A stretch of 64,000 nucleotides of DNA from Micromonospora alfalfae (GCF_022230925.1 NZ_JAKKFH010000045.1:310001-374000), one strand, 5' to 3'. Shown: positions 7,244 to 15,763, counted from the first letter of the stretch. Translations and numbers: made by a program. The notes: a model not told the origin generated them from the letters alone.

Positions 7244-9714
7244 CGGCCCGTCCGCTCCACGCGCGCTGACCGGGCATCCTTGCGCACCTCGAAGCGGACC
7301 GGGATCCGCTCGGCCAACGCCGGCACGTGGGTGACCACCCCGACCATCCGATCGCCCCGGGCCGCCAGGTTCTCCAGGGTCGCCGCCACCGTGTCCAGGG
7401 TGGCGGCGTCGAGCGTGCCGAAACCCTCGTCCAGGACTATCGACTCCAGGCTGGCCGCAGTGGTGGACATCCCGGCCAACTGCTCGGAGAGCGCCAACGC
7501 CAGCGCCAGCGACGCCTGGAACGTCTCACCCCCGGAGAGGGTGCGCACGCCGCGACGCAGCCCCGCGTCATGGTGGTCCACCACCACGAACTCACCCTTG
7601 TCGTGCACCAGCTCGTACTGCCCGGAGGACAGCTCGCGCAGGATCCCCGACGCGCCGTCGACCAGCAGGTCCAACGCCTCCGCCAGCAACCACCGCTCGA
7701 AGTTGTTGGCCCGCAGGTGCCCGGCGAGCGCGCGCGCCACCTGCGCCTCCCGCTCGTGCCCCGCCCGCTGCTCGCGCAACGTCCCGGCCTGCTCGCGACG
7801 CTCGTGCAGCCGCCGTCGGTCGGCGTCGGCCCGCTCCACCGCCACCGTCGCCGCGTGCACCGGGTCGTCCCCGACCGGCACGTCGGCGGCGGCGAAGATG
7901 CCAGCGATCTCCCGCTGCACCCCGTCGGCCACCGACTCGGCCTCCGCCACGGCGGCGGCCCGACCGGCCCGCTCGACGCGGCGGCGGTCCGCCTCGGTGG
8001 TCGCCCACTCGGTCAGCGTCGCCCACGCGGCAGCCACGTCGTCCCGATCGGTCGCCGGTGGGCCGAACCGGGCCAACCCGTCACGGGCGGTGTCAAAGGC
8101 CCGCCACGCCGAGCGCAGCCGCTCCTCGGCGGCGTCCACAGCGGCCCGAGCCTGCCGAGCGGTCTCGCGACCGGCCCGAACCGCGGTCGCCGCCTCCTCC
8201 AGCGCACGCCGCAACCGGGCGTGCTCGGCCAACTCCCGGCGCAGCACGGCCGGCTCAGCCGCGCCGGAGAGCTGCCCGTCCAGCTCGGCCAACCGGGCCT
8301 CCGTCTGCTCCTGCCGGGCTCGCGCCTGCACCAGCAGCCGCTCCAGCTCCCGCGCCGCCGTGTCCCGCTCCTGCACCGTCGCCTGCGCGGCCTTGGTAGC
8401 GGCCCGCGCGGCCTTGCCCGCCGCCGTCGCGGCCGCCACCGCCGAATCGGCCGGCACCGCCGGCACCTCGGCCACCGGCTGCTCGCACACCGGGCACGCC
8501 GCGCCGGCATGCAGGTGGACCCGCAGGCTCACCGCCAGGTCGGTGGCCTTCGCCTCCTCGTGCGCCCGGAAGGCCGCCTCCAGCTCGGCGTCGGCCCGCT
8601 CGGCGACCACCCGTGCGGCGGCCAGCGCCGCCACCGAGGCGGCGTGCTCGTCATTCGCCGCGCGCACCGTCGCCCGGACCGTTTCCGCCTCGCCGGACAG
8701 CCGATCCCGATCGTCGTACGCCCGCAGTTGCAGTCGCAGCGCGCTCTCGTCACCGGCGGCGGCCAGCTCGCCGCGCAGCTTGTCCTCCCGCTCCTCGGCC
8801 AGCGACACCCCGGTCGCCGCCGCCTCGGCGTCGGCCCGTGCCGCGGCGACCGCGCGAGCGACGGCGGCCACCCCGGCCGGCGCGCGCACCCCGGCCAGCA
8901 CTGTCAACTCGTCGTCCAGTGCGGTCAGCGCCGCCGCGGCCTCCCCGGCGGTGACCCGGGCCGCCGCCAGCTCCGGCACCGCCTCGGCCACCGCGGCCGC
9001 CAGCTCGGCCATCCGCTCCACCCGGGCGTCGGCCTCGGCCAACGCCTCGTCGTCCACGCCGGTCAACCCGGCGAGCACCTGGTCGACCGCCTCCAGCCGG
9101 GCCTCCGCCTGCGCGGCGCGCGCCGTCGCCTTCTTCTGCACGTCCTCGTAGACGCCCAGGCCCAGCAGGTTGACCAGGATCTGTTGCCGGGTCGCCGGCT
9201 TGGCGTGCAGGAAGTCGGCGAACTGCCCCTGCGGCAGCACCACACAGCTGGTGAACTGCTCGTACGGCAGCCCGACCGCCTCCAGCACCGCCTGCTCCAT
9301 CTCGGCAGGGGTGCCGGCCACCACCTCACCGAGGTCGTCCGGGCTCAACCCGGTGTCGAGTTTGGTCACGTCGAAGCCGGCCGGCATCAGCTGCAACCCG
9401 GCGTTCGCGGTCTTCACGTTGCCCCGGCCGTCCCGGCGGACCACCCGGGTCGCCACGTACCGGGCGCCGCCGGACTCGAAGACCAGGCGGACCCGCGCCT
9501 CGGTCGCCGACGGCGCGAGCGCGTTCGCCAACCCTCGGGCACCACCCCAGCGGGGCACCATGCCGTAGAGGGCGAAGCAGATCGCGTCCAGCACTGTCGA
9601 CTTGCCCGAACCGGTCGGGCCGATCAGCGCGAAGAAGTCGGCGTCGGTGAAGTCGACTGTGGTCTCGTCTCGGAAGACAGTGAACCCGGCCATGTCCAAC
9701 CGCATCGGACGCAT
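7240..9714 (-). CDS. sbcC: SbcC/Rad50-family DNA repair ATPase
   Basis: An 824-residue SMC-like ATPase. The N-terminus has MAGFTVFRDETTVDF and Walker A GPTGSGKST (about residues 31-39). Long Ala/Glu/Arg-rich coiled-coil arms flank a zinc-hook CPVC at about residues 406-409. The C-terminus has the ABC signature LSGGETFQASLALALAL and Walker B SIVLDEGFGTLD. With SbcD it forms the MR complex that opens and trims DNA ends and hairpins. The start ATG at 9714-9712 shares a base with the SbcD stop (TGATG); the upstream open frame is antisense-like filler and was excluded. Confidence 0.95.
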   Translation of the reverse strand: MRPMRLDMAGFTVFRDETTVDFTDADFFALIGPTGSGKSTVLDAICFALYGMVPRWGGARGLANALAPSATEARVRLVFESGGARYVATRVVRRDGRGNVKTANAGLQLMPAGFDVTKLDTGLSPDDLGEVVAGTPAEMEQAVLEAVGLPYEQFTSCVVLPQGQFADFLHAKPATRQQILVNLLGLGVYEDVQKKATARAAQAEARLEAVDQVLAGLTGVDDEALAEADARVERMAELAAAVAEAVPELAAARVTAGEAAAALTALDDELTVLAGVRAPAGVAAVARAVAAARADAEAAATGVSLAEEREDKLRGELAAAGDESALRLQLRAYDDRDRLSGEAETVRATVRAANDEHAASVAALAAARVVAERADAELEAAFRAHEEAKATDLAVSLRVHLHAGAACPVCEQPVAEVPAVPADSAVAAATAAGKAARAATKAAQATVQERDTAARELERLLVQARARQEQTEARLAELDGQLSGAAEPAVLRRELAEHARLRRALEEAATAVRAGRETARQARAAVDAAEERLRSAWRAFDTARDGLARFGPPATDRDDVAAAWATLTEWATTEADRRRVERAGRAAAVAEAESVADGVQREIAGIFAAADVPVGDDPVHAATVAVERADADRRRLHERREQAGTLREQRAGHEREAQVARALAGHLRANNFERWLLAEALDLLVDGASGILRELSSGQYELVHDKGEFVVVDHHDAGLRRGVRTLSGGETFQASLALALALSEQLAGMSTTAASLESIVLDEGFGTLDAATLDTVAATLENLAARGDRMVGVVTHVPALAERIPVRFEVRKDARSARVERTGR

Positions 9715-10862
9715 CAGTGCTCGACCTCCTCGAAAAGCTCGTCGAAGAGCTCCCGGACACCCTCGTCGGCGTGGCCCCGGCTGTCCAGGTAGTCGGCGAA
9801 CAACTCCCGGGGCGAACGCCCCGACCGCTGGGCGATGCGCGCCCCGCTGCCCGGCGCGGCCAACAGCTCCGGGTCGATCCGGATCTCCAGAGCCCGGGGG
9901 AGCAGCTCCTGGACCTCCTCGCGCAGGCCGGCGCGGGGCTGCTCCCGCACGTACACCCGCAGCCACGCGTCCGGCGCCTCGATCTCGGCGAGCTGGGCCA
10001 GGGTGCCCCGCACCGTCCGCAGCGCGCTCGCCGCCGTCACCGGCACCTCCCGCACCCGGGCTGCGGTGCTGGCCGTCACCTCGACAATCGTCACCGAGGG
10101 GATGTTCTCCTGCTCACCGAAGTCCACAGCGAGCGGACTGCCGCTGTACCGCACCGGGCAGGGGCCCGCGACCCGCTGCGCCCGGTGCAGGTGACCCAGC
10201 GCCACGTAGTGCGCGGTGGCCGGAAAGACGGTGGCCGGAACGGCGTAGCCCAACACCGTGTGCGCGTCGCGCTCGCCACCACCGGCGGCCGCGCCGGTCA
10301 CCGTCAGATGCGCGGTGACCAGGTGCACCCGGTCCGGTTCGGTGAATCCCTCGGTCAGTCGCCCCAGCACCCGGCCCAGGTGGTCGGCGTACGTCTGATT
10401 GGTCTCCGCGGCGGTCAGCTCGTACATCTCCAACGCGCGCACCGCGTACCGCTGGGACAGGAACGGCAACGCGGCCAGCCGCCACCGCTCGCCACCTGCT
10501 GTGGTGCCGTCGATGACGTGCTCGTCCGGGTTTTCCCGCACCCCGCCGCGCAGCGTGATGCCGGCGGCATCGGCCCAGGGGCGTAGCGCGTCCAGCGCCG
10601 GGCCGTTGTCGTGGTTGCCGCCGATCGCCACGACGTCCGCGCCGGTCCGCCGCAACGCCGTCAACGCCCTGGTGACCAGGCGGGTCGCCTCCGAGCTGGG
10701 CGCCGCGGTGTCGTAGAGGTCACCTGCGACGATCACCAGATCCGGCTGTTCGGCACGGGCGATCTCGATCACCCCGGCCAGCACGGCCTTGTGCTCGTCG
10801 GCCCGGGACTGCCCCTTGAGCACCTTTCCCACGTGCCAGTCGGAGGTGTGCAGGATCTTCAT
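9714..10862 (-). CDS. sbcD: SbcD/Mre11 exonuclease subunit
   Basis: A 382-residue calcineurin-like phosphoesterase. All metal-binding motifs are visible: SDWHVG, VAGDLYDTAAP, IGGNHDNGP, VTAHL and ALGHLHRAQ. The C-terminal third is a capping domain ending in an acidic tail (ELFDELFEEVEH). Together with SbcC it cleaves DNA ends, hairpins and protein-blocked ends. It lies 18 bases after the HerA gene and is directly coupled to sbcC, so the whole set is almost certainly co-transcribed. Confidence 0.95.
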   Translation of the reverse strand: MKILHTSDWHVGKVLKGQSRADEHKAVLAGVIEIARAEQPDLVIVAGDLYDTAAPSSEATRLVTRALTALRRTGADVVAIGGNHDNGPALDALRPWADAAGITLRGGVRENPDEHVIDGTTAGGERWRLAALPFLSQRYAVRALEMYELTAAETNQTYADHLGRVLGRLTEGFTEPDRVHLVTAHLTVTGAAAGGGERDAHTVLGYAVPATVFPATAHYVALGHLHRAQRVAGPCPVRYSGSPLAVDFGEQENIPSVTIVEVTASTAARVREVPVTAASALRTVRGTLAQLAEIEAPDAWLRVYVREQPRAGLREEVQELLPRALEIRIDPELLAAPGSGARIAQRSGRSPRELFADYLDSRGHADEGVRELFDELFEEVEH

Positions 10863-10880
10863 GGCTGTGCCGGCCCCTAG

Positions 10881-12632
10881 CTAGAACGGGATGTCGTCGT
10901 CGGTGCCGCCGCCGGAGCCCACCACGGCGAACGGGTCGGCGGACTGGGTGATCGAGCGCAGCGTCTCCGATGGTGCCCGGCCCGCCTCGGAGACCCGGGT
11001 GGCCCAGGCCGGGAACGGGAACTCCAGGCAGAGCGGCACCGGGATGTCCGGCTGGTTGACGAACATGGTCCCCGGCTTGGCCAGCAACGCCCGCTGGCGC
11101 TGCGCGGGCGGCAGGAAGCCGTACTCCGGGCGGGACGCCTCCGCCGGGTCGAGCCGGCCGACCACCCGGATCGCCGAGTTGGTGACGATCCGCCGCTCCA
11201 CCTCACTCGCCGTCTGCTGCGCGCCGATCAGGATCACCCCGAGCGAGCGGCCCCGCTCGGCGATGTCCAGCAGGACCTCCTTGATCGGCGAGGAGCCCTC
11301 CCGGGGGGCGTACTTGTTGAGCTCGTCGAGGACGACGAAGAGCAGCGGCTTGGCGGTGCCGGACTTCTCCTTGCGCTCGAACTCGCTCTTGAGCGTCACA
11401 CCGACCACGAACCGCTGCGCGCGGTCGGGAAGGTTGTGCAGGTCGACCACAGTGACCTGGGCCGACTCGCTCGTGTTGATCGAGTGGGGGCGGCGGGTGG
11501 CGAGGTCGCCGCGGATCAGCCGGGCCAGGTCCTTCTTACTGCCGATCAACCGCCGGGCGAACGCGTTGACGGTGCCCAGCCCGACCGCGCTACCCGCCCA
11601 GTCGGAGCGGGTCTCGTCGTCGTTGAGCTGATCGACGATGTGGTCGACCAGATCGCCGTAGGAGCCGAGCCGGACCCCGTCGATGCTCACCCCGCCGTCG
11701 GCGGGCTGGGCGTAGCGGGCCAGGTGCGCGGCCACCGAATGGACCACCATCGTGTACTGCTGGCGCTCGTCGTCGGCGTCGGCGAACACGTACGGCAGCA
11801 GGCGGTCGGAGCAGAACTCGGCGAGGGTCCAGTAGAACGAGTCGACCCCGGTGAGCCGGCTGCTCACATCCGGCGTGCCGGCCGCGTCACCGGCCCGGGG
11901 CGGGGCGTACACCCGCACGTCGGGGAACGCGCCGGCGCTCAACCCGAGCTTCGCGTACGCCGCGCGGGTCGGCTCGTCGAGGCGGGTGTTGGGGTGGTCG
12001 AGGAAGAGCAGGTCCTCACCCTTGACGTTGAAGATCAGCGCCTTGGCGTTCACCGCGTCGCCACCCAGCACGCCCGAGCGGAAGACCGAGTAGAGCAGGA
12101 AGGTGGCGAAGCTGGTCTTGGTGGCCACCCCGGAGATGCCGGAGATGGAGACGTGCGCGCCCCGGCTGCCGTCGAGGAAGTCGGCGTTGAGGTAGACCGG
12201 GACCCCGTCGCGACCCATGCCCATCGGGATGCGCCGCTCCATCCGGTCGAAGTGCAGTGCGCGGGCCCGGGCGTCCCCCTCGGCCCGGTGCACCACGGCG
12301 CCCGGGGTCGGCGGCACGTACAGCTCCGGATCGACCCGGGTGGTGGTGACCTCGGCCGCCTCCTGCACCTGCGCGGGCAGCGTGCCGTCGGCGATGGCGA
12401 ACACGTCGGACTCGAACTGGGCGCCCTCGTGCCGAGCGCGGACCTGGGTGACCACCCCGGCGATCGTCACCGGCTCCCGGTCCGGCAGCTCCCGTCGGGT
12501 GACCACCACGTCGTCGAGCTGGAGGTAGCTGCCGGGCGCGACTGCCGTCCAGAACTGCAACGGGGTGGCATCGGCGGTGCCCAGCACCCGCCCGACGACT
12601 TCGCCCGGGCTGTCGAGCTCGGCGTCGGTCAT
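10881..12632 (-). CDS. herA: HerA-like hexameric DNA translocase/ATPase
   Basis: A 583-residue FtsK-HerA superfamily ATPase. An N-terminal HAS-type beta-barrel (about residues 10-110) precedes the ATPase core. The P-loop region reads GISGVATKTS (Lys172), one residue longer than the usual GxTGSGKS and without Gly before Lys. Walker B is LLFVVLDELNKYAP (Asp436, Glu437); the sensor/Arg-finger zone is DIAERGRSLGVILIGAQQT, followed by NSAIRVVGRLDPAEA. HerA normally forms a hexamer that pumps DNA to NurA. It is the promoter-proximal gene of the operon. A role as anti-phage HerA is less likely because the partners are SbcCD and NurA. Confidence 0.85.
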   Translation of the reverse strand: MTDAELDSPGEVVGRVLGTADATPLQFWTAVAPGSYLQLDDVVVTRRELPDREPVTIAGVVTQVRARHEGAQFESDVFAIADGTLPAQVQEAAEVTTTRVDPELYVPPTPGAVVHRAEGDARARALHFDRMERRIPMGMGRDGVPVYLNADFLDGSRGAHVSISGISGVATKTSFATFLLYSVFRSGVLGGDAVNAKALIFNVKGEDLLFLDHPNTRLDEPTRAAYAKLGLSAGAFPDVRVYAPPRAGDAAGTPDVSSRLTGVDSFYWTLAEFCSDRLLPYVFADADDERQQYTMVVHSVAAHLARYAQPADGGVSIDGVRLGSYGDLVDHIVDQLNDDETRSDWAGSAVGLGTVNAFARRLIGSKKDLARLIRGDLATRRPHSINTSESAQVTVVDLHNLPDRAQRFVVGVTLKSEFERKEKSGTAKPLLFVVLDELNKYAPREGSSPIKEVLLDIAERGRSLGVILIGAQQTASEVERRIVTNSAIRVVGRLDPAEASRPEYGFLPPAQRQRALLAKPGTMFVNQPDIPVPLCLEFPFPAWATRVSEAGRAPSETLRSITQSADPFAVVGSGGGTDDDIPF

Positions 12633-12865
12633 CGGGTCGCTCGGGTCGCTCGGGCATCACTGTCGGCGCGCATGCAGTGCATCCTGCCCGAGGAGTACGA
12701 CAGGTCGCCACGCGACGCGGCGGACGACACCATGCGCCGTCACACTCATGACGCTCGGTGCTCGACCGAGCGCACCAGGTGGGCGGGAGTCGTGTACGTG
12801 TACCCGCGCGAGGTCCGGACTCAACTCGCGGGGCGCCGGTCGCGTTACCTAGGCATGGAGCACGC

Positions 12866-13384
12866 ATGAATGACGACTTCGGCGCTTTCGTCGCGACGAG
12901 CGGCCCGCGACTGCTCCGCTTCGCCGTACTGATCACCGGGCAGCGGGCGGACGCCGAGGACCTGCTGCAGGAGGTGCTGGAGCAGGCGTACCCGCGCTGG
13001 CACGTGGTCCGGCAACGGCAGCCGGAGGCTTACCTGCGTCGCGCGATGACCAACCGGCTGGTCAGCCGGTGGCGCTCGCCGTGGAACCGACGTCGGGTCG
13101 CCGGTCTTCCGGACGCGACGCCGCAGCAGGATGAGATGACCCGTGTCGACGACCGGGAGCTGCTGCTGGAGGCACTGCGGGAGCTTCCACCGCGGATGCG
13201 GGCGGTGGTGGTGGTCCGGTACTGGCTTGGTTTCTCCGAGGCGGAGGCAGCCGCCGAACTGGACTGTTCGGTGGGCTCGGTGAAGAGCCAGGCTTCCCGT
13301 GGTCTGCACCGTCTGCGGGCCCGACTGGAAGCCGCCGGTGTCACTCCACTCGATCTCGACCTCGCGGAGGAGAACCATGCGTGA
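12866..13384 (+). CDS. SigE-family ECF RNA polymerase sigma factor
   Basis: A 172-residue sigma factor of the actinobacterial SigE-type (TIGR02983-like) group: FGAFVATSGPRLLRFAVLIT, then DAEDLLQEVLEQAYPRW (region 2) and LPPRMRAVVVVRYWLGFSEA with the HTH LDCSVGSVKSQASRGLHRLR (region 4). The ATG at 12866 is preceded by GGAG. The last codons overlap the next gene by 8 bases, typical for a sigma factor with its membrane partner. It faces away from the HerA gene across a 233-base spacer. Confidence 0.9.
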   Translation: MNDDFGAFVATSGPRLLRFAVLITGQRADAEDLLQEVLEQAYPRWHVVRQRQPEAYLRRAMTNRLVSRWRSPWNRRRVAGLPDATPQQDEMTRVDDRELLLEALRELPPRMRAVVVVRYWLGFSEAEAAAELDCSVGSVKSQASRGLHRLRARLEAAGVTPLDLDLAEENHA

Positions 13385-14123
13385 CCACGAGGTGGCCGGC
13401 CTGCTCGACCATGCTGTCGCAACTGTGGAACTGCCGCCCGACTTCGCCCGCCGGGTCATCACCGGTGGCCGGGCGCGGCGTCGCCGACGTCTGCTGCTGT
13501 CGGGCGGCACGGCCGCGGTGGCGGTCGCCGTGGGGGTGCTGCTGGGTTCGCAGCTGGGGCCGGTCGGTCGCGGTGACGGCGAGGCCGGCGGCATCGTGCC
13601 GAGCGCGGTTGTCGACGTCCCGGCCGGGATCGTCGATCCTGACGGTCGACCCGTGACGCAGGCGCAGGTGGTCGCCGTCGGCCGTGCCGGGACGGAGACG
13701 CTCGTGCTTGTCGGACGGGAGCCACACGGCGCGGAGCGGGCCGCCGGGGGTCGGGCGGCGGAGGTCTGGACCGCCCCGGACGGGGGAGATCCGCGGCGGC
13801 TGAGCGACTACCTCTCGTACGACCTGGCCTGCGTCGACGGTGACGCGGCCTGTGCGGCGGTCCGAGCCACCGGCAGCGGGCTGGGTGTGGCCGTGGCGCG
13901 GCGCTCCGGTGGTCGGCTCTACGTGTTGGTCCAGGCGCCGCCGGGTCGTACCGTCGAGGTCGTCGCCGCAGGCGTGTCACACCCGGTCGGCCCGGCGCCG
14001 CGCGGCGCGGTGGCGGAGGTGGTCGCCGCCGAGCCGTACGACGAGGTGCAGGTCTGGGCGAGCACTGCGGACGGCCAGCGCTACCGGATCCCGTGGGCTC
14101 CGGGGGCGGTGCTCACGGACTGA
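13377..14123 (+). CDS. Membrane-anchored partner of SigE-type sigma factor
   Basis: A 248-residue protein: a short cytoplasmic N-terminus with an LPPDFARRVITGGRARRRRR segment, one transmembrane helix (about residues 40-60) and an extracytoplasmic Val/Ala/Gly-rich domain with a Cys pair (ACVDGDAAC). The layout and the 8-base overlap with the sigma gene suggest a divergent anti-sigma factor, but there is no zinc H-C-C motif. I therefore infer the partner role from context only. Confidence 0.7.
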   Translation: MRDHEVAGLLDHAVATVELPPDFARRVITGGRARRRRRLLLSGGTAAVAVAVGVLLGSQLGPVGRGDGEAGGIVPSAVVDVPAGIVDPDGRPVTQAQVVAVGRAGTETLVLVGREPHGAERAAGGRAAEVWTAPDGGDPRRLSDYLSYDLACVDGDAACAAVRATGSGLGVAVARRSGGRLYVLVQAPPGRTVEVVAAGVSHPVGPAPRGAVAEVVAAEPYDEVQVWASTADGQRYRIPWAPGAVLTD

Positions 14124-14155
14124 TCTCATCCGCGCCTCGATGCGCGCCAACCGAC

Positions 14156-14902
14156 CTACTGGCGGGCGTGGCGGAGCAGGAGGACGCCGTCCTCGGCGGC
14201 GAGCACGTGCCGCAACGGCAGATGCCGGGGCGGCGCGGTGTCGCCGGCGGTGATCCGGCCGGGGCCGGGCCCGGCCAGCAGCGGCGAGACGGTCAGGCAC
14301 AGCTCGTCCACCAGGTCGGCGGCGGTCAGCGCGCCGAACAGGTGCGGGCCGCCCTCGCAGAGCAGTTGGGTCAGCCCGCGTCCGTGCAGCTCGGCGAGGC
14401 CGGCGGCCAGGTCGACCCGCCCGGTGCCGCAGCGCAGCACGTCGGCGACGTCGGTGAGCCCGGGCGGTGGATCGGTGTCGGCGTGGGTGAGCACGATCGG
14501 GCGGGTCGGCGCGTCGGCGAAGGCGGCCTGCGCCGGGTCGAGGTCGAGGGAGCCGGAGACGACCACCAGTGTCGGGTACTCGGCGAGCCCGTTGGCCCGA
14601 CGCCAGGCGCGGCGGGTCTCGTTCAGACGGACCGCCCGGTACCCCTCGTGGCGGAACGTGCCGGCGGCCACCACCAGGGCGTCGCAGGTCATCCGCAGCA
14701 GGCCGAACACCCGTTTGTCAGGCTCGCCGGAGAGCCCCGCGGAGTAGCCGTCCACGCTGACCGCGCCGTCCAGGCTGGTCACGAAGTTCACCCGAAGCCG
14801 GGGTTGGTCGGCGCGGCCGTAGAGGGCGGTCAGTTCGGTGTCGTCGAGGGGCTGCGTCGACGGCTCGGGCCAGAGCCGTCGGATCGGAATTCCGACGGTC
14901 AT
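14156..14902 (-). CDS. RibD C-terminal/dihydrofolate-reductase-like pyrimidine reductase
   Basis: A 248-residue protein of the RibD_C family. Visible motifs are RVNFVTSLDGAVSVDGYSAG at the N-terminus, the nucleotide-site stretch LRMTCDALVVAAGTFRHEGY, and the C-terminal GLTQLLCEGGPHLFGALTAADLVDEL block typical of the reductase fold. It could reduce a pyrimidine intermediate of riboflavin synthesis or a related NADPH substrate; no deaminase domain is present. The ATG at 14902 overlaps the stop of a tiny upstream Cys-rich ORF (ATGA), so the two are likely translated together. Confidence 0.85.
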   Translation of the reverse strand: MTVGIPIRRLWPEPSTQPLDDTELTALYGRADQPRLRVNFVTSLDGAVSVDGYSAGLSGEPDKRVFGLLRMTCDALVVAAGTFRHEGYRAVRLNETRRAWRRANGLAEYPTLVVVSGSLDLDPAQAAFADAPTRPIVLTHADTDPPPGLTDVADVLRCGTGRVDLAAGLAELHGRGLTQLLCEGGPHLFGALTAADLVDELCLTVSPLLAGPGPGRITAGDTAPPRHLPLRHVLAAEDGVLLLRHARQ

Positions 14903-15018
14903 TCGCCGGCCGGACCGGTGACCGGAGGGGTGGGTTCGGCGGTACGGTGCTGGCAGTCGCACCAGTTCCGGCCCGGGCAGTCGTCGTGTCGCCGGGCCCG
15001 GCACGCTCGGCAGATCAT
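14899..15018 (-). CDS. Cys-rich 39-residue micro-protein
   Basis: A short frame starting with ATG at 15018 encodes 39 residues beginning MICRACRARRHDDCPG and continuing through NWCDCQH. The five Cys and two His in the first 24 residues (CxxC-x7-H-xx-C, then CxC-x-H) look like a small zinc site. Its TGA overlaps the ATG of the downstream reductase, which is good evidence for real translation. The remaining tail is Pro/Thr/Gly rich. Function unknown; I infer a metal-binding accessory or regulatory peptide. Confidence 0.65.
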   Translation of the reverse strand: MICRACRARRHDDCPGRNWCDCQHRTAEPTPPVTGPAGE

Positions 15019-15052
15019 GCTCGCAGCCTAAGCCGCGGGAGGACAGGACAGC

Positions 15053-15616
15053 ATGTCGCGTCAGATCTTCCAGCTGAAGATGTCCCTCGGCGGGACCCGG
15101 CCGCCGGTGTGGCGCCGTGTGCTCGTGCCGGCCGGCTACACGCTGGACCGGCTGCACCGGGTGGTGCAGCACGCGATGGGTTGGCGGGACTGCCACCTGC
15201 ACTCGTTCGAGATCGACGCGGTGCAGTACGGCGAGCCGGACCCGGACGGGGAGTTGGCGTCGCACGACGAGCTGGACGTGCGGCTCGACGCGGTGCTCGG
15301 CAAGGGCAGCCGGTTCTCCTACACGTACGACTTCGGTGACTGGTGGGAGCACGACCTGGTCGTGGAGGACGCGTTGACAGCCGACCCCGACGAGCGGTAC
15401 CCGGTCTGCCTGGCCGGCGAGCGGGCCTGCCCGCCGGAGGGTGTCGGCGGGCCGTTGGGCTACCAGGCGCTCCTGGAAGCCCTGGACGACCAGAGTCCCC
15501 CTGCCGACCTCGTCAGCTCCCGCCACGCGGTGCTGCGCGACTGGGCGGGTCCGGCCTTCGACCCGTCCGGCTTCGACCCGGAACGGGCGACCACCCTCCT
15601 GCGCCGCTTCTGCTGA
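15053..15616 (+). CDS. Plasmid pRiA4b ORF-3 family protein
   Basis: A 187-residue protein of the pRiA4b ORF-3-like (IS1096 passenger/TnpR-like) family. The hallmark segments are GTRPPVWRRVLVPAGYTLDR, LHRVVQHAMGWRDCHLHSF, and YTYDFGDWWEHDLVVED, followed by ERACPPEGVGGPLGYQ. No transposase or mobile-element ends are near it, so it is probably a stable chromosomal gene. Molecular function is unknown. It lies divergently from the micro-protein/reductase pair. Confidence 0.9.
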   Translation: MSRQIFQLKMSLGGTRPPVWRRVLVPAGYTLDRLHRVVQHAMGWRDCHLHSFEIDAVQYGEPDPDGELASHDELDVRLDAVLGKGSRFSYTYDFGDWWEHDLVVEDALTADPDERYPVCLAGERACPPEGVGGPLGYQALLEALDDQSPPADLVSSRHAVLRDWAGPAFDPSGFDPERATTLLRRFC

Positions 15617-15696
15617 ACCGCTCCAGCTTCTGCTGAGACCCGCTTTGGGTGGTGCCGCTGGGGTGGCTGTTGCGGGAGTGATCAGCGGTAACGATC

Positions 15697-15710
15697 TGGG
15701 AACGCTCCCA
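15697..15710. promoter_or_regulatory. CebR-type operator O1 (upstream of cebE)
   Basis: TGGGAACGCTCCCA matches the 14-base CebR palindrome known from Streptomyces (TGGGAGCGCTCCCA) with one change. It lies directly upstream of the -35 element of the cebE promoter. Confidence 0.85.
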
Positions 15711-15718
15711 TCGCCCTA

Positions 15719-15747
15719 TTGACACTCCCGTTACCCGCCGGCAATCT
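15719..15747 (+). promoter_or_regulatory. Predicted cebE promoter
   Basis: A perfect TTGACA (15719-15724) and CAATCT (15742-15747) are separated by 17 bases. Transcription would begin near 15754, inside the second operator, leaving a 5' leader of roughly 105 bases before the cebE ATG. Confidence 0.6.
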
Positions 15748-15749
15748 CA

Positions 15750-15763
15750 TGGGAGCGCTCCCG
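15750..15763. promoter_or_regulatory. CebR-type operator O2 (overlapping transcription start)
   Basis: TGGGAGCGCTCCCG contains the perfect 12-base palindrome GGGAGCGCTCCC at 15751-15762. It covers the predicted transcription start, so bound repressor would block initiation. The centre is 53 bases from O1, close to five helical turns. Confidence 0.9.

Noticed and set aside
5324..9151. Very long plus-strand open frame (1275 codons) antisense to the NurA/SbcC genes
   Set aside because: It is the high-GC shadow of the minus-strand genes; the translation is low-complexity Arg/Pro/Ser/Ala with no domain, while the opposite strand has full SbcC and NurA motifs.
7327..9792. 821-codon plus-strand frame antisense to sbcC
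   Set aside because: Same reason: composition-driven open frame rich in Arg, Gly, His and Gln, no recognisable fold.
10881..12632. HerA as part of an anti-phage defence system (HerA-Sir2 or HerA-DUF4297 type)
   Set aside because: The partners are NurA, SbcC and SbcD, which is the repair context; no Sir2, nuclease-effector or other defence genes are adjacent.
15053..15616. Mobile element suggested by the pRiA4b ORF-3/IS1096-type family name
   Set aside because: No transposase, terminal inverted repeats or target duplications are seen around the gene.
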